From Pseudomonadota bacterium (GTDB taxonomy: Bacteria > Chloroflexota > UBA6077 > JAJPGT01), in NCBI GenBank assembly GCA_021325655.1, contig JAJPGT010000024.1, positions 1 through 64,000 on the forward strand: 64,000 bases of DNA, read 5' to 3'. The notes under the pieces are model-generated. The model searched no databases, was not told the DNA's origin, and saw nothing but the letters and a program-made list of their open reading frames with translations. Within the stretch, counting starts at the first letter, position 1. Each line of letters opens with the position of its first letter. The position numbers and the translations under genes are program-made. Below are positions 1 to 9,334 of the stretch, in pieces.

Positions 1-101
1 ACCCGCTGGAGCAGATCAACGAGGCCTACCAGGCGCTGCTGTCCGGCGAGGTCGCCCGCTCGGTGGTGATCCCCGGCGGGATCGGGTCGGCCGCGGTCTG
101 A
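1..101 (+). CDS. Zinc-type alcohol dehydrogenase, C-terminal end (partial)
   Basis: Only the last 32 codons are present, entering in frame at base 3 and ending with TGA at 99-101. The tail reads PLEQINEAYQALLSGEVARS followed by VVIP, the characteristic end of zinc-dependent medium-chain alcohol dehydrogenases (the helix that closes the Rossmann/catalytic domain interface). Catalytic and NAD-binding residues lie outside the window, so the substrate cannot be inferred. It is codirectional with the enolase-superfamily gene that starts 108 nt downstream, and such pairs are common in sugar-acid catabolism, but co-transcription is not shown. Confidence 0.75.
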   Translation, partial: PLEQINEAYQALLSGEVARSVVIPGGIGSAAV

Positions 102-209
102 CCGAGCCGGCTCTCCTCTCCCTTGAGGTGACGACCGCGGTGAGGGCCAGCTCTGGAAGCGGGTATCATCAGAGGCCCTCCCGCAGCACGTGATGCATAG
201 GAGACGACG

Positions 210-1400
210 ATGAAGATCACCGCGGTCGAGTCGCTACATGCCGATGGGGGCGGGCGCGCGTTCGACTTCCTGAAGGTTTCGACCGATGAAGGGCTGGTCG
301 GCTGGAGCGAGTACAACGAGGCCTTCGGTGGGCTCGGCGTCGCCCAGGTGATCGAGCGGCTCGCACCGACCGTGATCGGCAAGGACCCGCGCAGCGTCGA
401 GGCCCACGTCACCCTGATGCAGGCGCTGCGGCGGACCGCGCCAGGCGGCGTCAACCAGCAGGCGATCGGCGCCATCGAGAACGCCTTGGTCGATCTCAAG
501 GCGAAGGCCCTGGGAATCCCCGTCTACGAGCTGCTGGGCGGGCCGATCCGCGACCGCATCCGGCTCTACTGGTCGCACTGCGCAACCTATCGTTGCATGC
601 GGCCCGACGTCATGCAGATCCCGCCGGTCCGGACCCTGGGCGACGTCGTCGCGCTGGGCCGGGAGGTCGTCGAGAAGGGGTTCACCGCCCTGAAGACGAA
701 CGTGCTGCTGCTGGGCGACAACCCGCGCGCTCACGTGCCCGGTCTGGCGCACGGCGACAGCTACCCTGAGCTCAACCCGGAGCGCTTCGTGCTCGACGCG
801 GTCAAGGAGCAGCTCGCGGCGTTTCGCCAGGGCGCCGGCCCGAACGTCGACATCATGGTCGACCTGAACTTCAACTACAAGACCGAGGGCTTCCTGAAGG
901 TCGCCCGGGCGATGGAGCCGTACGACCTGTTCTGGGTCGAGATCGACACCCGCGATCCGCAGGCGCTGCGCTATATCCGCGAGGGCACCACGATTCCGGT
1001 CGCGTCCGGCGAGCTGCTGTTCGGGCGGCGGCAGTACCGGCCGTTCTTCGAGCACGGTGCGCTGGACACGGTGATCGTCGACGTGCCGTGGAACGGCATC
1101 CTGGAGTCGGTGAAGATCGCCTGGATGGCGGACACCTACGAGATCAACGTCGCACCGCACAACTTCTACAGCCCGCTGGCCACAGCGATGAGCGCGCACT
1201 TCGTCGCCTCGATCCCGAATCTCCGGATCATGGAGATCGATCTCGATGTCGTGCCCTGGTACTACGATCTGGTGACGGTGCCGCCGAAGATCGACCGCGG
1301 CTATCTGCTGTTGCCGACCGGTCCCGGCTGGGGCACCGAGGTGAATGAGGAGGCCGTCCGCGCCCACCCGTTCCGCGCGCCGGTCAACTCCGTGGTCTGA
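210..1400 (+). CDS. Mandelate racemase/muconate-lactonizing enzyme family protein (probable sugar-acid dehydratase)
   Basis: This is a 396-aa enolase-superfamily enzyme that would abstract an alpha-proton from a carboxylate with Mg2+ stabilising the enolate. The N-terminal capping domain (about 1-115) is followed by a TIM barrel. I can place the catalytic set: Lys162 in ALKTNVLL, metal ligands Asp218 (VDLNFNY), Glu244 (FWVEIDTRD) and Glu268 (ASGELLFG), and general base His317 (VAPHNFYS). The spacing and the lone HxN pattern resemble galactonate/gluconate-type dehydratases, but the substrate is not determined by sequence alone. The start is supported by AGGAG at about 198-203, a few nt before ATG. 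It follows an alcohol dehydrogenase gene, which may oxidise a related sugar or sugar acid. Confidence 0.88.
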   Translation: MKITAVESLHADGGGRAFDFLKVSTDEGLVGWSEYNEAFGGLGVAQVIERLAPTVIGKDPRSVEAHVTLMQALRRTAPGGVNQQAIGAIENALVDLKAKALGIPVYELLGGPIRDRIRLYWSHCATYRCMRPDVMQIPPVRTLGDVVALGREVVEKGFTALKTNVLLLGDNPRAHVPGLAHGDSYPELNPERFVLDAVKEQLAAFRQGAGPNVDIMVDLNFNYKTEGFLKVARAMEPYDLFWVEIDTRDPQALRYIREGTTIPVASGELLFGRRQYRPFFEHGALDTVIVDVPWNGILESVKIAWMADTYEINVAPHNFYSPLATAMSAHFVASIPNLRIMEIDLDVVPWYYDLVTVPPKIDRGYLLLPTGPGWGTEVNEEAVRAHPFRAPVNSVV

Positions 1401-1474
1401 GAGGCGCGGCCTGCTGCCCGATCGGCCACCTGGACGGGCCGCTGGGACGGGAAGAGGGCGGGGACGGCGGCGGG

Positions 1475-1987
1475 TCAGCCGCCGGTGAACGACCAGCGGG
1501 TGGCGGTCTGCGGGAAGTCGCGCTCGAGCCAGGCGTAGGCGGTGCGTGGCCGCAAGCGGTAGATGCCCGGCCCGCCGGCGCTGACGTCCGGCCGGACGTG
1601 GTACTTCGCGTCGTAGGCGTCCACGAACCGCTGCAGCAGGGCCGGATCGCGCACCTGCTCGGCGGCACCTTCCAGGATCACCACCTCGTCCCCGCTCTCC
1701 AGGTGGATGACGACCTCCGGGTTGGCAGCGAGGTTGCGCCCCTTGCGCGAGGCCGGGTCGGTGCCGAAATAGATGGCGCCGTCCAGCCACAGGCCCCACA
1801 CCGGCGCGGCGTGCGGCCGGCCGTCCGGGCGGGTCGTCGCCACCCAGTAGTTGCGTGCACTCGTTAGCCGCTCCACCGCCGCGCTCCAGGGGATGAGCCC
1901 GTCGCTGTCGCGGTGAATGCCGTACCCGGCCGGTATGGAAGGCCGCTCCGCGGCCGGCTCGGCGCGCACGTCTGCCCAGTCAGTCAC
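1475..1987 (-). CDS. Pyridoxamine 5'-phosphate oxidase-fold (PPOX) family protein
   Basis: A 170-aa split-barrel flavin/F420-binding-fold protein. The recognisable core is ARNYWVATTRPDGRPHAAPV, then WGLWLDGAIYFGT, SRKGRNLAANPEVVIHLESG and VVILEGAAE, the order seen in PPOX-family F420- or FMN-dependent oxidoreductases. The end reads YRLRPRTAYAWLERDFPQTA, as in the TIGR03618-like group. I start at GTG 1985-1987 because AAGGAG sits just upstream on the minus strand. An upstream in-frame ATG exists at 2056 but would add a non-homologous stretch overlapping the divergent sucA promoter. The substrate is unknown. Confidence 0.82.
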   Translation of the reverse strand: MTDWADVRAEPAAERPSIPAGYGIHRDSDGLIPWSAAVERLTSARNYWVATTRPDGRPHAAPVWGLWLDGAIYFGTDPASRKGRNLAANPEVVIHLESGDEVVILEGAAEQVRDPALLQRFVDAYDAKYHVRPDVSAGGPGIYRLRPRTAYAWLERDFPQTATRWSFTGG

Positions 1988-2051
1988 GCTCCGCTCCTTG
2001 TCGGCATCTCGCCATGGGCGAGGATACTGTACGACCCACAGCCCCGGCGCG

Positions 2052-2057
2052 TACATT
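2052..2057 (+). promoter_or_regulatory. Possible near-leaderless -10 box of sucA
   Basis: TACATT lies 8 nt before the sucA ATG (2066) and no Shine-Dalgarno sequence is visible between them, so the transcript may begin at or next to the start codon. A second candidate further up (TTGTCG at 1998-2003 with GATACT at 2023-2028) has a 19-bp spacer. Neither has been tested. Confidence 0.3.
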
Positions 2058-2065
2058 CAGAGTGT

Positions 2066-4942
2066 ATGAGCCACGACGCGACCCTCGCCTGGACCGACTT
2101 CACCGGGCCGAACCTGGCGTACCTGCTGGAGCTGTACGACCGCTATCGGACCGACGCGGTGGCAGTAGACCCGGCGACGCGGGCGCTGCTGGAGCGGCTC
2201 GGCCCGCCGCCCGCCGCGCTGGAGGTAGCGCCCGCGGTGCCGCGCCTGGAGGCGCCTGCGGCGCCGGCCATCGAGATCGCGCACGTGGCCGGCGCCGTCG
2301 CGCTGGCGAACGCGATCCGCGCCTACGGCCATCGCGCCGCCCGGCTCGATCCGCTGGGGAGCGAGCCGCCGGGCGACGCCGACCTGCGCGCGGAGACGCA
2401 TGGCCTGCGTGAAGAGGACCTGGCAGCGCTGCCGGCCTGGATCGTCGGGGGCCCGGCCGCGGAGGGCGCCGGCAACGCGCTGGCGGCGATCCGGGCGCTG
2501 CGGGCGATCTACCAGGACACCACCGGCTACGAGTTCGACCACGTCTCGAACGACGACGAGCGCGCCTGGCTGCGCGAGGCGGTTGAGTCGGGCCGCTTCT
2601 CCCCGCCCAAGGATCCGATCGACGAGCGGCAGCTCCTGGCGCGACTGACCGAGGTGGGAGCGTTCGAGCGCTTCCTGCAGCGCGCCTTCCCGGGCCAGAC
2701 GCGCTTCTCGCTCGAGGGCCTGGGGATGATGGTCCCGATGCTCGACGAGCTGATCGGGGCAGCCGCCGAGGTGGGCACGCGGGCGGTAGTGCTCGGGATG
2801 GCCCACCGCGGCCGGCTGAACGTGCTGGTCCACGTGCTGGGCAAGCCGTACGAGGAGAGCATCGCCGAGTTCCTCGGCCGCTATCGCCGGCCCAACGTCT
2901 CGCCGAGCGATAGCGGCGGCGAGGGCTGGACGGGCGACGTGAAATACCACCTGGGGGCACGCAAAGCGTATCGCGGCGGCGAGCAGGTGGAGGTAATGGT
3001 GATGCTCGCCCCGAACCCCAGCCACCTGGAGTTCGTCGATCCGGTGGTCGAGGGGATGGCACGCGCCGTGGGCGAGGTGCGCAACCGGGCCGGGGCGCCG
3101 GAGCGCGACGAGCGCGCGGTGCTGCCGGTGCTGATCCACGGCGACGCCTCATTCCCTGGCCAGGGCGTCGTCGCCGAGACGCTCAACCTGCTGGGCTTGC
3201 CAGGGTACCGCACCGGCGGAACGCTGCACCTGATCGCCAACAACCAGCTCGGCTTCACCACCCCGCCGGAGCTGGGCCGCTCGACGCTGTACGCCAGCGA
3301 CCTGGCCAAAGGCTTCGAAATCCCGATCATCCACGTCAACGCCGACGACCCCGAGGCCTGCATCGCCGCGATCCGCCTGGCCCACGCCTACCGCGAGCGC
3401 TTCCGCAAGGACGTGCTGGTGGACCTGATCGGGTATCGCCGCTGGGGCCACAACGAGGGCGACGAGCCCTCGTTTACCCAGCCGAGGATGTACGCGACGA
3501 TCGCCCAGCACCCGACCGTGCGCGAGCTGTGGGCGCAGGAGATGGTTCGGCGCGGGCTGGTGACCCAGGACGAGGTCCAGGCGATGCTCCAGGAGGCGAT
3601 CGAGCGGCTGCACGCGATCCGCCGCTCGCTCCCGGAAGGCGCCGCCGACGCGAACCAGACGACGGCAGGGCTGGAGGCCGGCGGCCCGGCCGGCGGCCTG
3701 GGCCACGCCGGGGTGGCCGAGACGATCGAGACGGCGGTACCGGCCGAGACACTGGCGCGGCTCAATGAGCAGCTCCTCGCCCTCCCGGAGGGCTTTCACC
3801 TGCACCCGAAGCTAGAGCGCCCGTTCTCCCGCCGCCGGGCGGTGTTCTCGGGCTTGTCCAGCGACGGGGAGGAGGCGCGGGTGGACTGGGCGCACGCTGA
3901 GGCGCTCGCCTTCGCCTCGATCCTGGCCGACGGCACCCCCATCCGCCTGACCGGCCAGGACACCTCGCGCGGCACCTTCAGCCAGCGCCACCTGACCCTG
4001 CACGACTACCAGACCGGGGCCACGTTCACCCCGCTCCAGGCTCTGCCGGCGGCGAAGGCCTCCTTCGAGGTCTGGGATAGCCCGCTGTCTGAACAGGCAG
4101 TGCTCGGCTTCGAGTTCGGCTACAGCGTTCAGGCGCTCGACGCGCTGGTGCTGTGGGAGGCGCAGTACGGCGACTTCGTCAACGGGGCACAGGTGATCAT
4201 CGACCAGTTCATCACCTCGGCCCGCTCCAAGTGGGGCCAGGAGCCGGCGCTGGTGCTGCTGCTGCCGCACGGCTACGAGGGGCAGGGGCCAGAGCACTCG
4301 AGCGCCCGGCTGGAGCGCTTTCTGCAGCAAGCGGCGGAGGACAACCTGCGCATCGCGAACTGCAGCACCGCGGCGCAGTACTTCCACATTCTGCGACGCC
4401 AGGCCAAGCTGCTCGCGGCCGATCGCCGGCCCCTGGTGCTGCTGACACCCAAGAGCCTGCTCCGCCATCCACTGGCGGCCTCGCCACTGGACGAGCTCAC
4501 CCATGGTCGCTTCCACCCGGTGCTGGACGACCCGCGTCGGCTAGAGGTCACCGCGGTGCGGCGGCTGATCCTGTGCAGTGGCAAGGTGTACGTCGACCTC
4601 GTCTCCAGCGGGAAGCTGGCGCCAGAGTCCGAACCTGGCCGCGCGGTCGCGGTGGTGCGGGTGGAGGAGCTGTACCCATTCCCGGCCGCGGAGATCGCCG
4701 CCATCGTCCAGCGCTACCCTCGCCTGGAGGAGGTCGTCTGGCTGCAGGAGGAGCCGCGCAACATGGGCGCCTGGACGTTCGTCGCGCCGCGGCTGCGCGA
4801 CCTGCTCGGGCCGCGGCTGCCGCTCCGCTACGACGGCCGCACCCGGCGCGCGAGCCCCGCCGAAGGGTCGCACGAGTGGCACGCCCGGGAGCAGGCGCGG
4901 CTGGTGGAGGCGGCGTTCCGCTTCGACGCGGTTCCGACCTAG
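2066..4942 (+). CDS. sucA: 2-oxoglutarate dehydrogenase E1 component (thiamine diphosphate-dependent)
   Basis: A 958-aa E1 subunit that decarboxylates 2-oxoglutarate and transfers the succinyl group to lipoyl-E2 in the TCA cycle. The N-terminus (TDFTGPNLAYLLELYDRY) is the short E2-docking helix region. The body carries the YEFDHVSNDDERAWLREAVE segment, RFSLEGL, the VVLGMAHRGRLNVL ThDP motif, GDVKYHLG, HGDASFPGQGVVAETLNL, NNQLGFTT and GHNEGDEP. The transketolase-like second half contains GQDTSRGTFSQRH, and LLLPHGYEGQGPEHSSARLE. Length matches SucA/OdhA. I prefer ATG 2066 because the region upstream is non-conserved and overlaps the minus-strand PPOX gene. The E2 gene starts 18 nt after the stop, so the two form an operon. 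Confidence 0.95.
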   Translation: MSHDATLAWTDFTGPNLAYLLELYDRYRTDAVAVDPATRALLERLGPPPAALEVAPAVPRLEAPAAPAIEIAHVAGAVALANAIRAYGHRAARLDPLGSEPPGDADLRAETHGLREEDLAALPAWIVGGPAAEGAGNALAAIRALRAIYQDTTGYEFDHVSNDDERAWLREAVESGRFSPPKDPIDERQLLARLTEVGAFERFLQRAFPGQTRFSLEGLGMMVPMLDELIGAAAEVGTRAVVLGMAHRGRLNVLVHVLGKPYEESIAEFLGRYRRPNVSPSDSGGEGWTGDVKYHLGARKAYRGGEQVEVMVMLAPNPSHLEFVDPVVEGMARAVGEVRNRAGAPERDERAVLPVLIHGDASFPGQGVVAETLNLLGLPGYRTGGTLHLIANNQLGFTTPPELGRSTLYASDLAKGFEIPIIHVNADDPEACIAAIRLAHAYRERFRKDVLVDLIGYRRWGHNEGDEPSFTQPRMYATIAQHPTVRELWAQEMVRRGLVTQDEVQAMLQEAIERLHAIRRSLPEGAADANQTTAGLEAGGPAGGLGHAGVAETIETAVPAETLARLNEQLLALPEGFHLHPKLERPFSRRRAVFSGLSSDGEEARVDWAHAEALAFASILADGTPIRLTGQDTSRGTFSQRHLTLHDYQTGATFTPLQALPAAKASFEVWDSPLSEQAVLGFEFGYSVQALDALVLWEAQYGDFVNGAQVIIDQFITSARSKWGQEPALVLLLPHGYEGQGPEHSSARLERFLQQAAEDNLRIANCSTAAQYFHILRRQAKLLAADRRPLVLLTPKSLLRHPLAASPLDELTHGRFHPVLDDPRRLEVTAVRRLILCSGKVYVDLVSSGKLAPESEPGRAVAVVRVEELYPFPAAEIAAIVQRYPRLEEVVWLQEEPRNMGAWTFVAPRLRDLLGPRLPLRYDGRTRRASPAEGSHEWHAREQARLVEAAFRFDAVPT

Positions 4943-4960
4943 AGTGGGGTGAGGCACAGC

Positions 4961-6265
4961 ATGGCGGTGGAGATTCGCGTCCCGACGCTCGGCGAATCAG
5001 TAGTGGAGGCCACCGTTGGCCGCTGGTACAAGCGCGAAGGCGACCCGGTCGCGGTGGGCGAGCTGCTGGTCGGGCTGGAGACGGAGAAGGTCAACACCGA
5101 AGTTTCGGCCGAGGAGGCCGGGGTATTGGAGCGGATCGAGCACCGGGAGGGCGAGACGGTCCACCCCGGCGACGTGCTCGGCGTCATCGCCACCACCGCC
5201 ACCCAGCCGGCTCGGCCAGCCCCGACCGAGCCGGCCGCCGCGACGGCGCCGAGCGCCCCGCAGCCGACGGAGGATGGCGGACACCCGCGCGCCTCGTCCG
5301 TCGCGCAGCGGATGGCCCAGGAGCTGGGCGTGGACCTGAGCCGCGTCCCTGGCAGCGGGCCGGGCGGCCGGGTGACCAGGGAAGACGTGGAGGCCTACGC
5401 CCGGCAGGCCGGGGCGCAGCCGGCCGCCCAGCCTCCGGCCGCACCCACCGCGCCCGCCCCCAGCCCGGCGCCAGCCCCGACCCAGGCTCCGCCGCCGGCT
5501 GCTCCGCCGCCGGCTGCTCCGCCGCCCCCAGCCGCGCCCACCCCCCGGCCCGCTGGCTTGGGTGAGCGCCCCGAGACCCGGCAGCGGCTCTCCCGCCGCC
5601 GGCTGACCATCGCCCGCCGCCTGGTGGAGGCGCAGCACACTGCGGCGATGCTGACCACGTTCAACGAGATCGACCTGAGCGCGGTGCAGGCGCTACGGCA
5701 GCGCTGGCGGGAGCGGTTCAGGGAGCAGCACGGGGTGAGCCTCGGCTTCATGCCGTTCTTCGTCAAGGCCACGGTGGGGGCGCTGAAGGCGTTCCCAGCG
5801 CTCAACGCCGAGCTGCAGGGCGAGGAGCTGGTGCTGAAGCACTACTACGACATCGGGATCGCGGTGGCAGACCCGGAGGGCCTGGTAGTGCCCGTGCTGC
5901 ACGACGCCGACCGGCTGAGCTTCGCCGAGATCGAGCAGGCGATCCGCAGCTTCGTGGAGAAGGCGCGCGCGAAGACGCTGACGCTGGAGGATCTGCGCGG
6001 TGGCACCTTCACCATCACCAACGGCGGGGTGTTCGGCTCGCTGCTCTCCACCCCCATCCTGAACCCGCCCCAGGTCGGCATCCTCGGTATGCACAAGGTG
6101 GAGGAGCGGCCGATCGCCCTCAACGGCCAGGTGGTGATCCGGCCGATGATGTACGTGGCGCTGAGCTACGACCACCGCGTGGTCGACGGCCAGCAGGCAG
6201 TGCTGTTCCTGGTGCGGATCAAGGAGCTGCTCGAAGACCCGGAGCGGTTGCTGCTCGAGGGCTAA
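4961..6265 (+). CDS. sucB: Dihydrolipoyllysine-residue succinyltransferase, E2 of 2-oxoglutarate dehydrogenase
   Basis: A 434-aa E2 core enzyme. One lipoyl domain (about 1-76) carries Lys43 in [10 protein letters not shown] as the lipoylation site. The peripheral subunit-binding domain follows ([20 protein letters not shown], ending [15 protein letters not shown]). A long Ala/Pro-rich flexible linker ([20 protein letters not shown] type) leads to the catalytic domain with His405 and Asp409 in [12 protein letters not shown]. The start at ATG 4961 is preceded by GGGGTGAGG at 4946-4953. It forms a two-gene operon with sucA. No E3 gene is present here, so dihydrolipoamide dehydrogenase must be encoded elsewhere. 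Confidence 0.94.
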   Translation: MAVEIRVPTLGESVVEATVGRWYKREGDPVAVGELLVGLETEKVNTEVSAEEAGVLERIEHREGETVHPGDVLGVIATTATQPARPAPTEPAAATAPSAPQPTEDGGHPRASSVAQRMAQELGVDLSRVPGSGPGGRVTREDVEAYARQAGAQPAAQPPAAPTAPAPSPAPAPTQAPPPAAPPPAAPPPPAAPTPRPAGLGERPETRQRLSRRRLTIARRLVEAQHTAAMLTTFNEIDLSAVQALRQRWRERFREQHGVSLGFMPFFVKATVGALKAFPALNAELQGEELVLKHYYDIGIAVADPEGLVVPVLHDADRLSFAEIEQAIRSFVEKARAKTLTLEDLRGGTFTITNGGVFGSLLSTPILNPPQVGILGMHKVEERPIALNGQVVIRPMMYVALSYDHRVVDGQQAVLFLVRIKELLEDPERLLLEG

Positions 6266-6398
6266 AGCCGGCCAGCCCGATACCCTTGTCCCTCCACGCG
6301 AGGCCCCGGCCAGGCCGGTGCATCCGACTGTGCCTGTTGCCCGGAGGAACGGTGGCCCGGGGACAGCCGCTTGGCGGCGCGCCTGTTCCTGCAATCGG

Positions 6399-6433
6399 TA
6401 CAATTTGTGCCAGCCGCTGCGAGCAGCGGCTGG
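6399..6433 (+). promoter_or_regulatory. leuS -10 box followed by an 11-bp perfect leader hairpin
   Basis: TACAAT at 6399-6404 is a good -10. Five nt later CCAGCCGCTGC (6410-6420) and GCAGCGGCTGG (6423-6433) form a perfect inverted repeat with a GA centre, placing a stable hairpin at or next to the predicted transcript 5' end. No convincing -35 is seen. The 5' hairpin could protect the mRNA end or act as an attenuator. The rest of 6266-6519 holds no gene that I recognise. Confidence 0.45.
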
Positions 6434-6519
6434 TAAGCAGCAGCCAGCAAGCAGATCTTCCGCGCTCGTGCCTGCTCGGGTGCTGCTGGCCGGCCGCTGA
6501 CAGCCACCCTGGAGTCACG

Positions 6520-9000
6520 ATGCCCGAGAAGTACGAGCCGCAGACGTTCGAGGCGCGCTGGCGGGCGAGGTGGGAGGCGGACCGTCTGTATCAGGCGGAG
6601 CCCCGCTCGGACAAGCCGAAGTACTACGCGCTGGTGATGTTCCCGTACACCTCGGGCGATCTGCACATCGGCCACTGGTACAACTTCGCCCCGGCCGACG
6701 TCCACGCCCGCTACAAGCGGATGCGCGGCTTCAACGTGCTCATGCCGGCCGGCTTCGACGCCTTCGGCCTGCCGGCCGAGAACGCCGCGATTCGCCACGG
6801 CATCCACCCACGCATCTGGACGCTAGACAACATCAAGAAGATGGAGCACCAGTGGCGCACCATTGGCGGGGTGTATGACTGGTCCAAGGAGCTGGCCACC
6901 TGCCTGCCCGAGTACTACCGTTGGAACCAGTGGTTCTTCATCCAGTTCTTCAAGCGCGGGCTGGCCTACCGGCGCCTGGCCCCGGTGAACTGGTGCCCCA
7001 AGGACCAGGTGGTCCTGGCGCGCGAGCAGGTGGTCAACGGCCGCTGCTGGCGCTGCGGCACCCTGGTGATCCAGCGCGACCTGGAGCAGTGGTTCCTGAA
7101 GATCACCGCCTACGCCGACGAATTGCTGGCCGATCTGGAGCGGATCGACTGGCCCGAGCGCGTCAAGCTAATGCAGCGCAACTGGATCGGCCGCAGCGAG
7201 GGCGTGGAGTTCCGCCTGCCGGTGGACGGCCATCCCGGCGTCGAGATTCCCGTCTACACCACCCGCCACGATACGGTGTTCGGAATGACCTACGCGGTGC
7301 TGGCGCCCGAGCACCCGCTGGTGGACACGCTGACCACCCCGGAGCATCGCGCCGCGGTGGCCGCCTACCAGGAGCAGGCGCGCCGCGAGACGGAGATCGA
7401 GCGGCTGTCCACCGAGAAGGACAAGACCGGCGTCCCCATCGGCGCCTACGCGATCAACCCGATGACCGGGGAGCGGGTGCCGATCTGGATCGCCGACTAC
7501 GTCCTGCTCTCCTACGGGACCGGCGCGATCCAGGCGGTGCCAGGACACGACGAGCGCGACTTCGCCTTCGCCAAGCGCTACGGGCTGCCGATCCGGGAGG
7601 TGATCTGCCCCGGCGAGGCCTGGGGCCACGACCCGGCGCGCGGCCTCCACCCGGAGCTGCCGCTGGCCTACGTCGGCGAAGGGGTGATGGTCCGCTCCGG
7701 CGAGTTCGACGGCCTGTGGTCTGTCGAAGGGCGCGAGCGAGTCGCCGACGCAATGGAAGCGCGCGGCATCGGCCAACGGCGGGTGAACTATCGCCTCCGC
7801 GACTGGCTGATCAGCCGCCAGCGCTACTGGGGCACGCCGATTCCGATAGTCTACTGCCAGCGCGGCTGCGGGATCGTCCCGGTGAACGAGGAGGACCTGC
7901 CGGTGCTGCTCCCGGACGAGGCCGACTTCGGCGCGACCGGCGAGTCGCCGCTCCTGAAGAACGAGGCGTTCGTCAACACCACCTGCCCACAGTGCGGCGG
8001 GCCGGGCCGGCGCGAGACGGACACGATGGATACCTTTGTCGACTCCTCGTGGTACTTCCTGCGCTACAGCGACCCCGGCTACCAGGCGCCGCCGGGCTTC
8101 GACCCGGACAAGACCCGCTACTGGATGCCGGTGGACCAGTACATGGGCGGCGTCGAGCACGCGGTGATGCACCTGCTGTACTCGCGCTTCTTCGTCAAGG
8201 CGCTGCGGGACATGGGGCTGCTGGAGGTGGACGAGCCGTTCCTGCGGCTGTTCAACCAGGGCATCATCCTGGGCGCCGACGGCCACCGCATGTCCAAGAG
8301 CCGCGGCAACGTGGTGAACCCGGACGAGTACGTCGAGCGCTACGGGACGGACACGGTTCGCTGCTTCCTGATGTTCATCGGCCCCTGGGACCAGGGCGGC
8401 CCCTGGAGCCCCGAGGGCATCGCCGGAATCTTCAAGTTCCTCGGCCGCGTCTGGGACACGGTGCTGGCTGGGCAGGAGACGACGTTCCCGGCTGAGGGCA
8501 CGCAGGCGGCCGATCGCGAACTGCGCCGGGCGCTCCACCAGACGATCCGTGGCGTCACGGAGGACCTGGAGGGCTTCCGCTTCAACGTGATGCTCGCCAA
8601 GCTGATGCCGTTCAGCACCCAGTTGGAGCGGCTACGCGGCCAGGTGTCGCGCGCCGCCTGGGACGAGGCGGTCACGGGGCTACTGCTACTGCTGGCCCCC
8701 AGCGCGCCGCACCTGGCGGAAGAGCTCTGGGCCCGGCTCGGCAAGCCCTACAGCATCCACCAGCAGGCCTGGCCGACGTGGGACGCGGCGCTGGCCGCCG
8801 AAGAGCGGCTGACGCTGGTGGTGACAGTGAACGGGAAGCCGCGGGATGAGATCGAGATCGACGCGGCGCAGCGCGATGAGGAATCTACTGTCATCGCCCT
8901 GGCGCTCCAGCGGCCGCGGGTGAAGTCGCTGCTGGACGGCAAGCAGCTCAAGAAGTCGATCTACGTCCCCGGGCGGCTGGTCAACCTGGTGGTCGCCTAA
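6520..9000 (+). CDS. leuS: Leucyl-tRNA synthetase
   Basis: An 826-aa class Ia synthetase that charges tRNA-Leu with leucine. The N-terminus (MPEKYEPQTFEARWRARWEA) is typical. The HIGH signature is exact at residues 49-52 (LHIGH) and the KMSKS loop reads RMSKS at 590-594. The CP1 editing domain is present (TTRHDTVFGMTYAVLAPEHP). A zinc-ribbon region (NWCPKDQVVLAREQVVNGRC with WRCG) and the anticodon-binding C-terminal half with the small C-terminal LeuRS domain complete the protein. The ATG at 6520 is preceded by CTGGAG. An upstream in-frame extension would run through the leader hairpin and is not conserved. An 18-bp inverted repeat follows the stop and probably ends transcription. Confidence 0.97.
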   Translation: MPEKYEPQTFEARWRARWEADRLYQAEPRSDKPKYYALVMFPYTSGDLHIGHWYNFAPADVHARYKRMRGFNVLMPAGFDAFGLPAENAAIRHGIHPRIWTLDNIKKMEHQWRTIGGVYDWSKELATCLPEYYRWNQWFFIQFFKRGLAYRRLAPVNWCPKDQVVLAREQVVNGRCWRCGTLVIQRDLEQWFLKITAYADELLADLERIDWPERVKLMQRNWIGRSEGVEFRLPVDGHPGVEIPVYTTRHDTVFGMTYAVLAPEHPLVDTLTTPEHRAAVAAYQEQARRETEIERLSTEKDKTGVPIGAYAINPMTGERVPIWIADYVLLSYGTGAIQAVPGHDERDFAFAKRYGLPIREVICPGEAWGHDPARGLHPELPLAYVGEGVMVRSGEFDGLWSVEGRERVADAMEARGIGQRRVNYRLRDWLISRQRYWGTPIPIVYCQRGCGIVPVNEEDLPVLLPDEADFGATGESPLLKNEAFVNTTCPQCGGPGRRETDTMDTFVDSSWYFLRYSDPGYQAPPGFDPDKTRYWMPVDQYMGGVEHAVMHLLYSRFFVKALRDMGLLEVDEPFLRLFNQGIILGADGHRMSKSRGNVVNPDEYVERYGTDTVRCFLMFIGPWDQGGPWSPEGIAGIFKFLGRVWDTVLAGQETTFPAEGTQAADRELRRALHQTIRGVTEDLEGFRFNVMLAKLMPFSTQLERLRGQVSRAAWDEAVTGLLLLLAPSAPHLAEELWARLGKPYSIHQQAWPTWDAALAAEERLTLVVTVNGKPRDEIEIDAAQRDEESTVIALALQRPRVKSLLDGKQLKKSIYVPGRLVNLVVA

Positions 9001-9001
9001 C

Positions 9002-9060
9002 GCGGGCTGCCGCGGGTCGAGGCAGCGGCGGGAACCGCGTCCCGACCCGCGGCGGCCCGC
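9002..9060. terminator. Bidirectional hairpin terminator between leuS and the convergent small gene
   Basis: GCGGGCTGCCGCGGGTCG (9002-9019) and CGACCCGCGGCGGCCCGC (9043-9060) are an 18-bp inverted repeat with a single T/C difference (G-U pair in RNA). It fills the gap between convergent genes. There is no U-tract, so termination may rely on the hairpin itself or on Rho. Confidence 0.65.
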
Positions 9061-9064
9061 TGTG

Positions 9065-9334
9065 CTACGCGTAGGCGCGCCGAACCCGGCGGACATCGCG
9101 CTCCACGCGTCGTCGCGCCGCCCGGGGCAGCGGCGGGGTGGCAAACGTCCGCTCAATCGCCTGTGCGAATTCCGCCAGGCTCTCCACCTGAATCGCTGCC
9201 AGGAGGCGACGCTCGCCGTCGCTCAGATTGTAGCTCCGCAGCGCGCTCTCGGGGCGGGCCAGCAGCTCCAGGCAGAAGGCTCGGTCCACGAGGGCGCGGC
9301 CGACCGCTTGTTCGATAGCATCTCGGGACATCAT
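9065..9334 (-). CDS. Os1348/NHLP-clan-like small protein (possible RiPP precursor)
   Basis: An 89-aa protein starting at the tandem ATG-ATG (9329-9334) behind TTGGAG. The N-terminal part, SRDAIEQAVGRALVDRAFCL then LLARPESALRSYNLSDGERR and LLAAI, matches the pattern of Os1348/Franean1_4349-type proteins, which are nitrile-hydratase-leader-like (NHLP) and considered candidate leader peptides for ribosomally made modified peptides. The C-terminal ~25 residues are unusually Arg-rich (PRAARRRVERDVRRVRRAYA). No modifying enzyme or exporter is adjacent, so the RiPP role is speculative. It lies downstream of and codirectional with the 33-aa peptide gene and the TPR/BTAD regulator. Family assignment rests on pattern recognition. 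Confidence 0.6.
   Translation of the reverse strand: MMSRDAIEQAVGRALVDRAFCLELLARPESALRSYNLSDGERRLLAAIQVESLAEFAQAIERTFATPPLPRAARRRVERDVRRVRRAYA

Noticed and set aside
1998-2028. TTGTCG/GATACT promoter for sucA
   Set aside because: The spacer is 19 bp and both boxes are weak. The TACATT at 2052, 8 nt from the ATG, fits the leaderless pattern of the window better, although neither is proven.
6266-6519. Possible T-box leader before leuS (a GGTGGCCCG stretch near 6350 loosely recalls the T-box core)
   Set aside because: The core motif AGGGTGGNACCGCG is not matched, the stretch lies upstream of the likely -10 at 6399, and no specifier stem or terminator/antiterminator pair was found.
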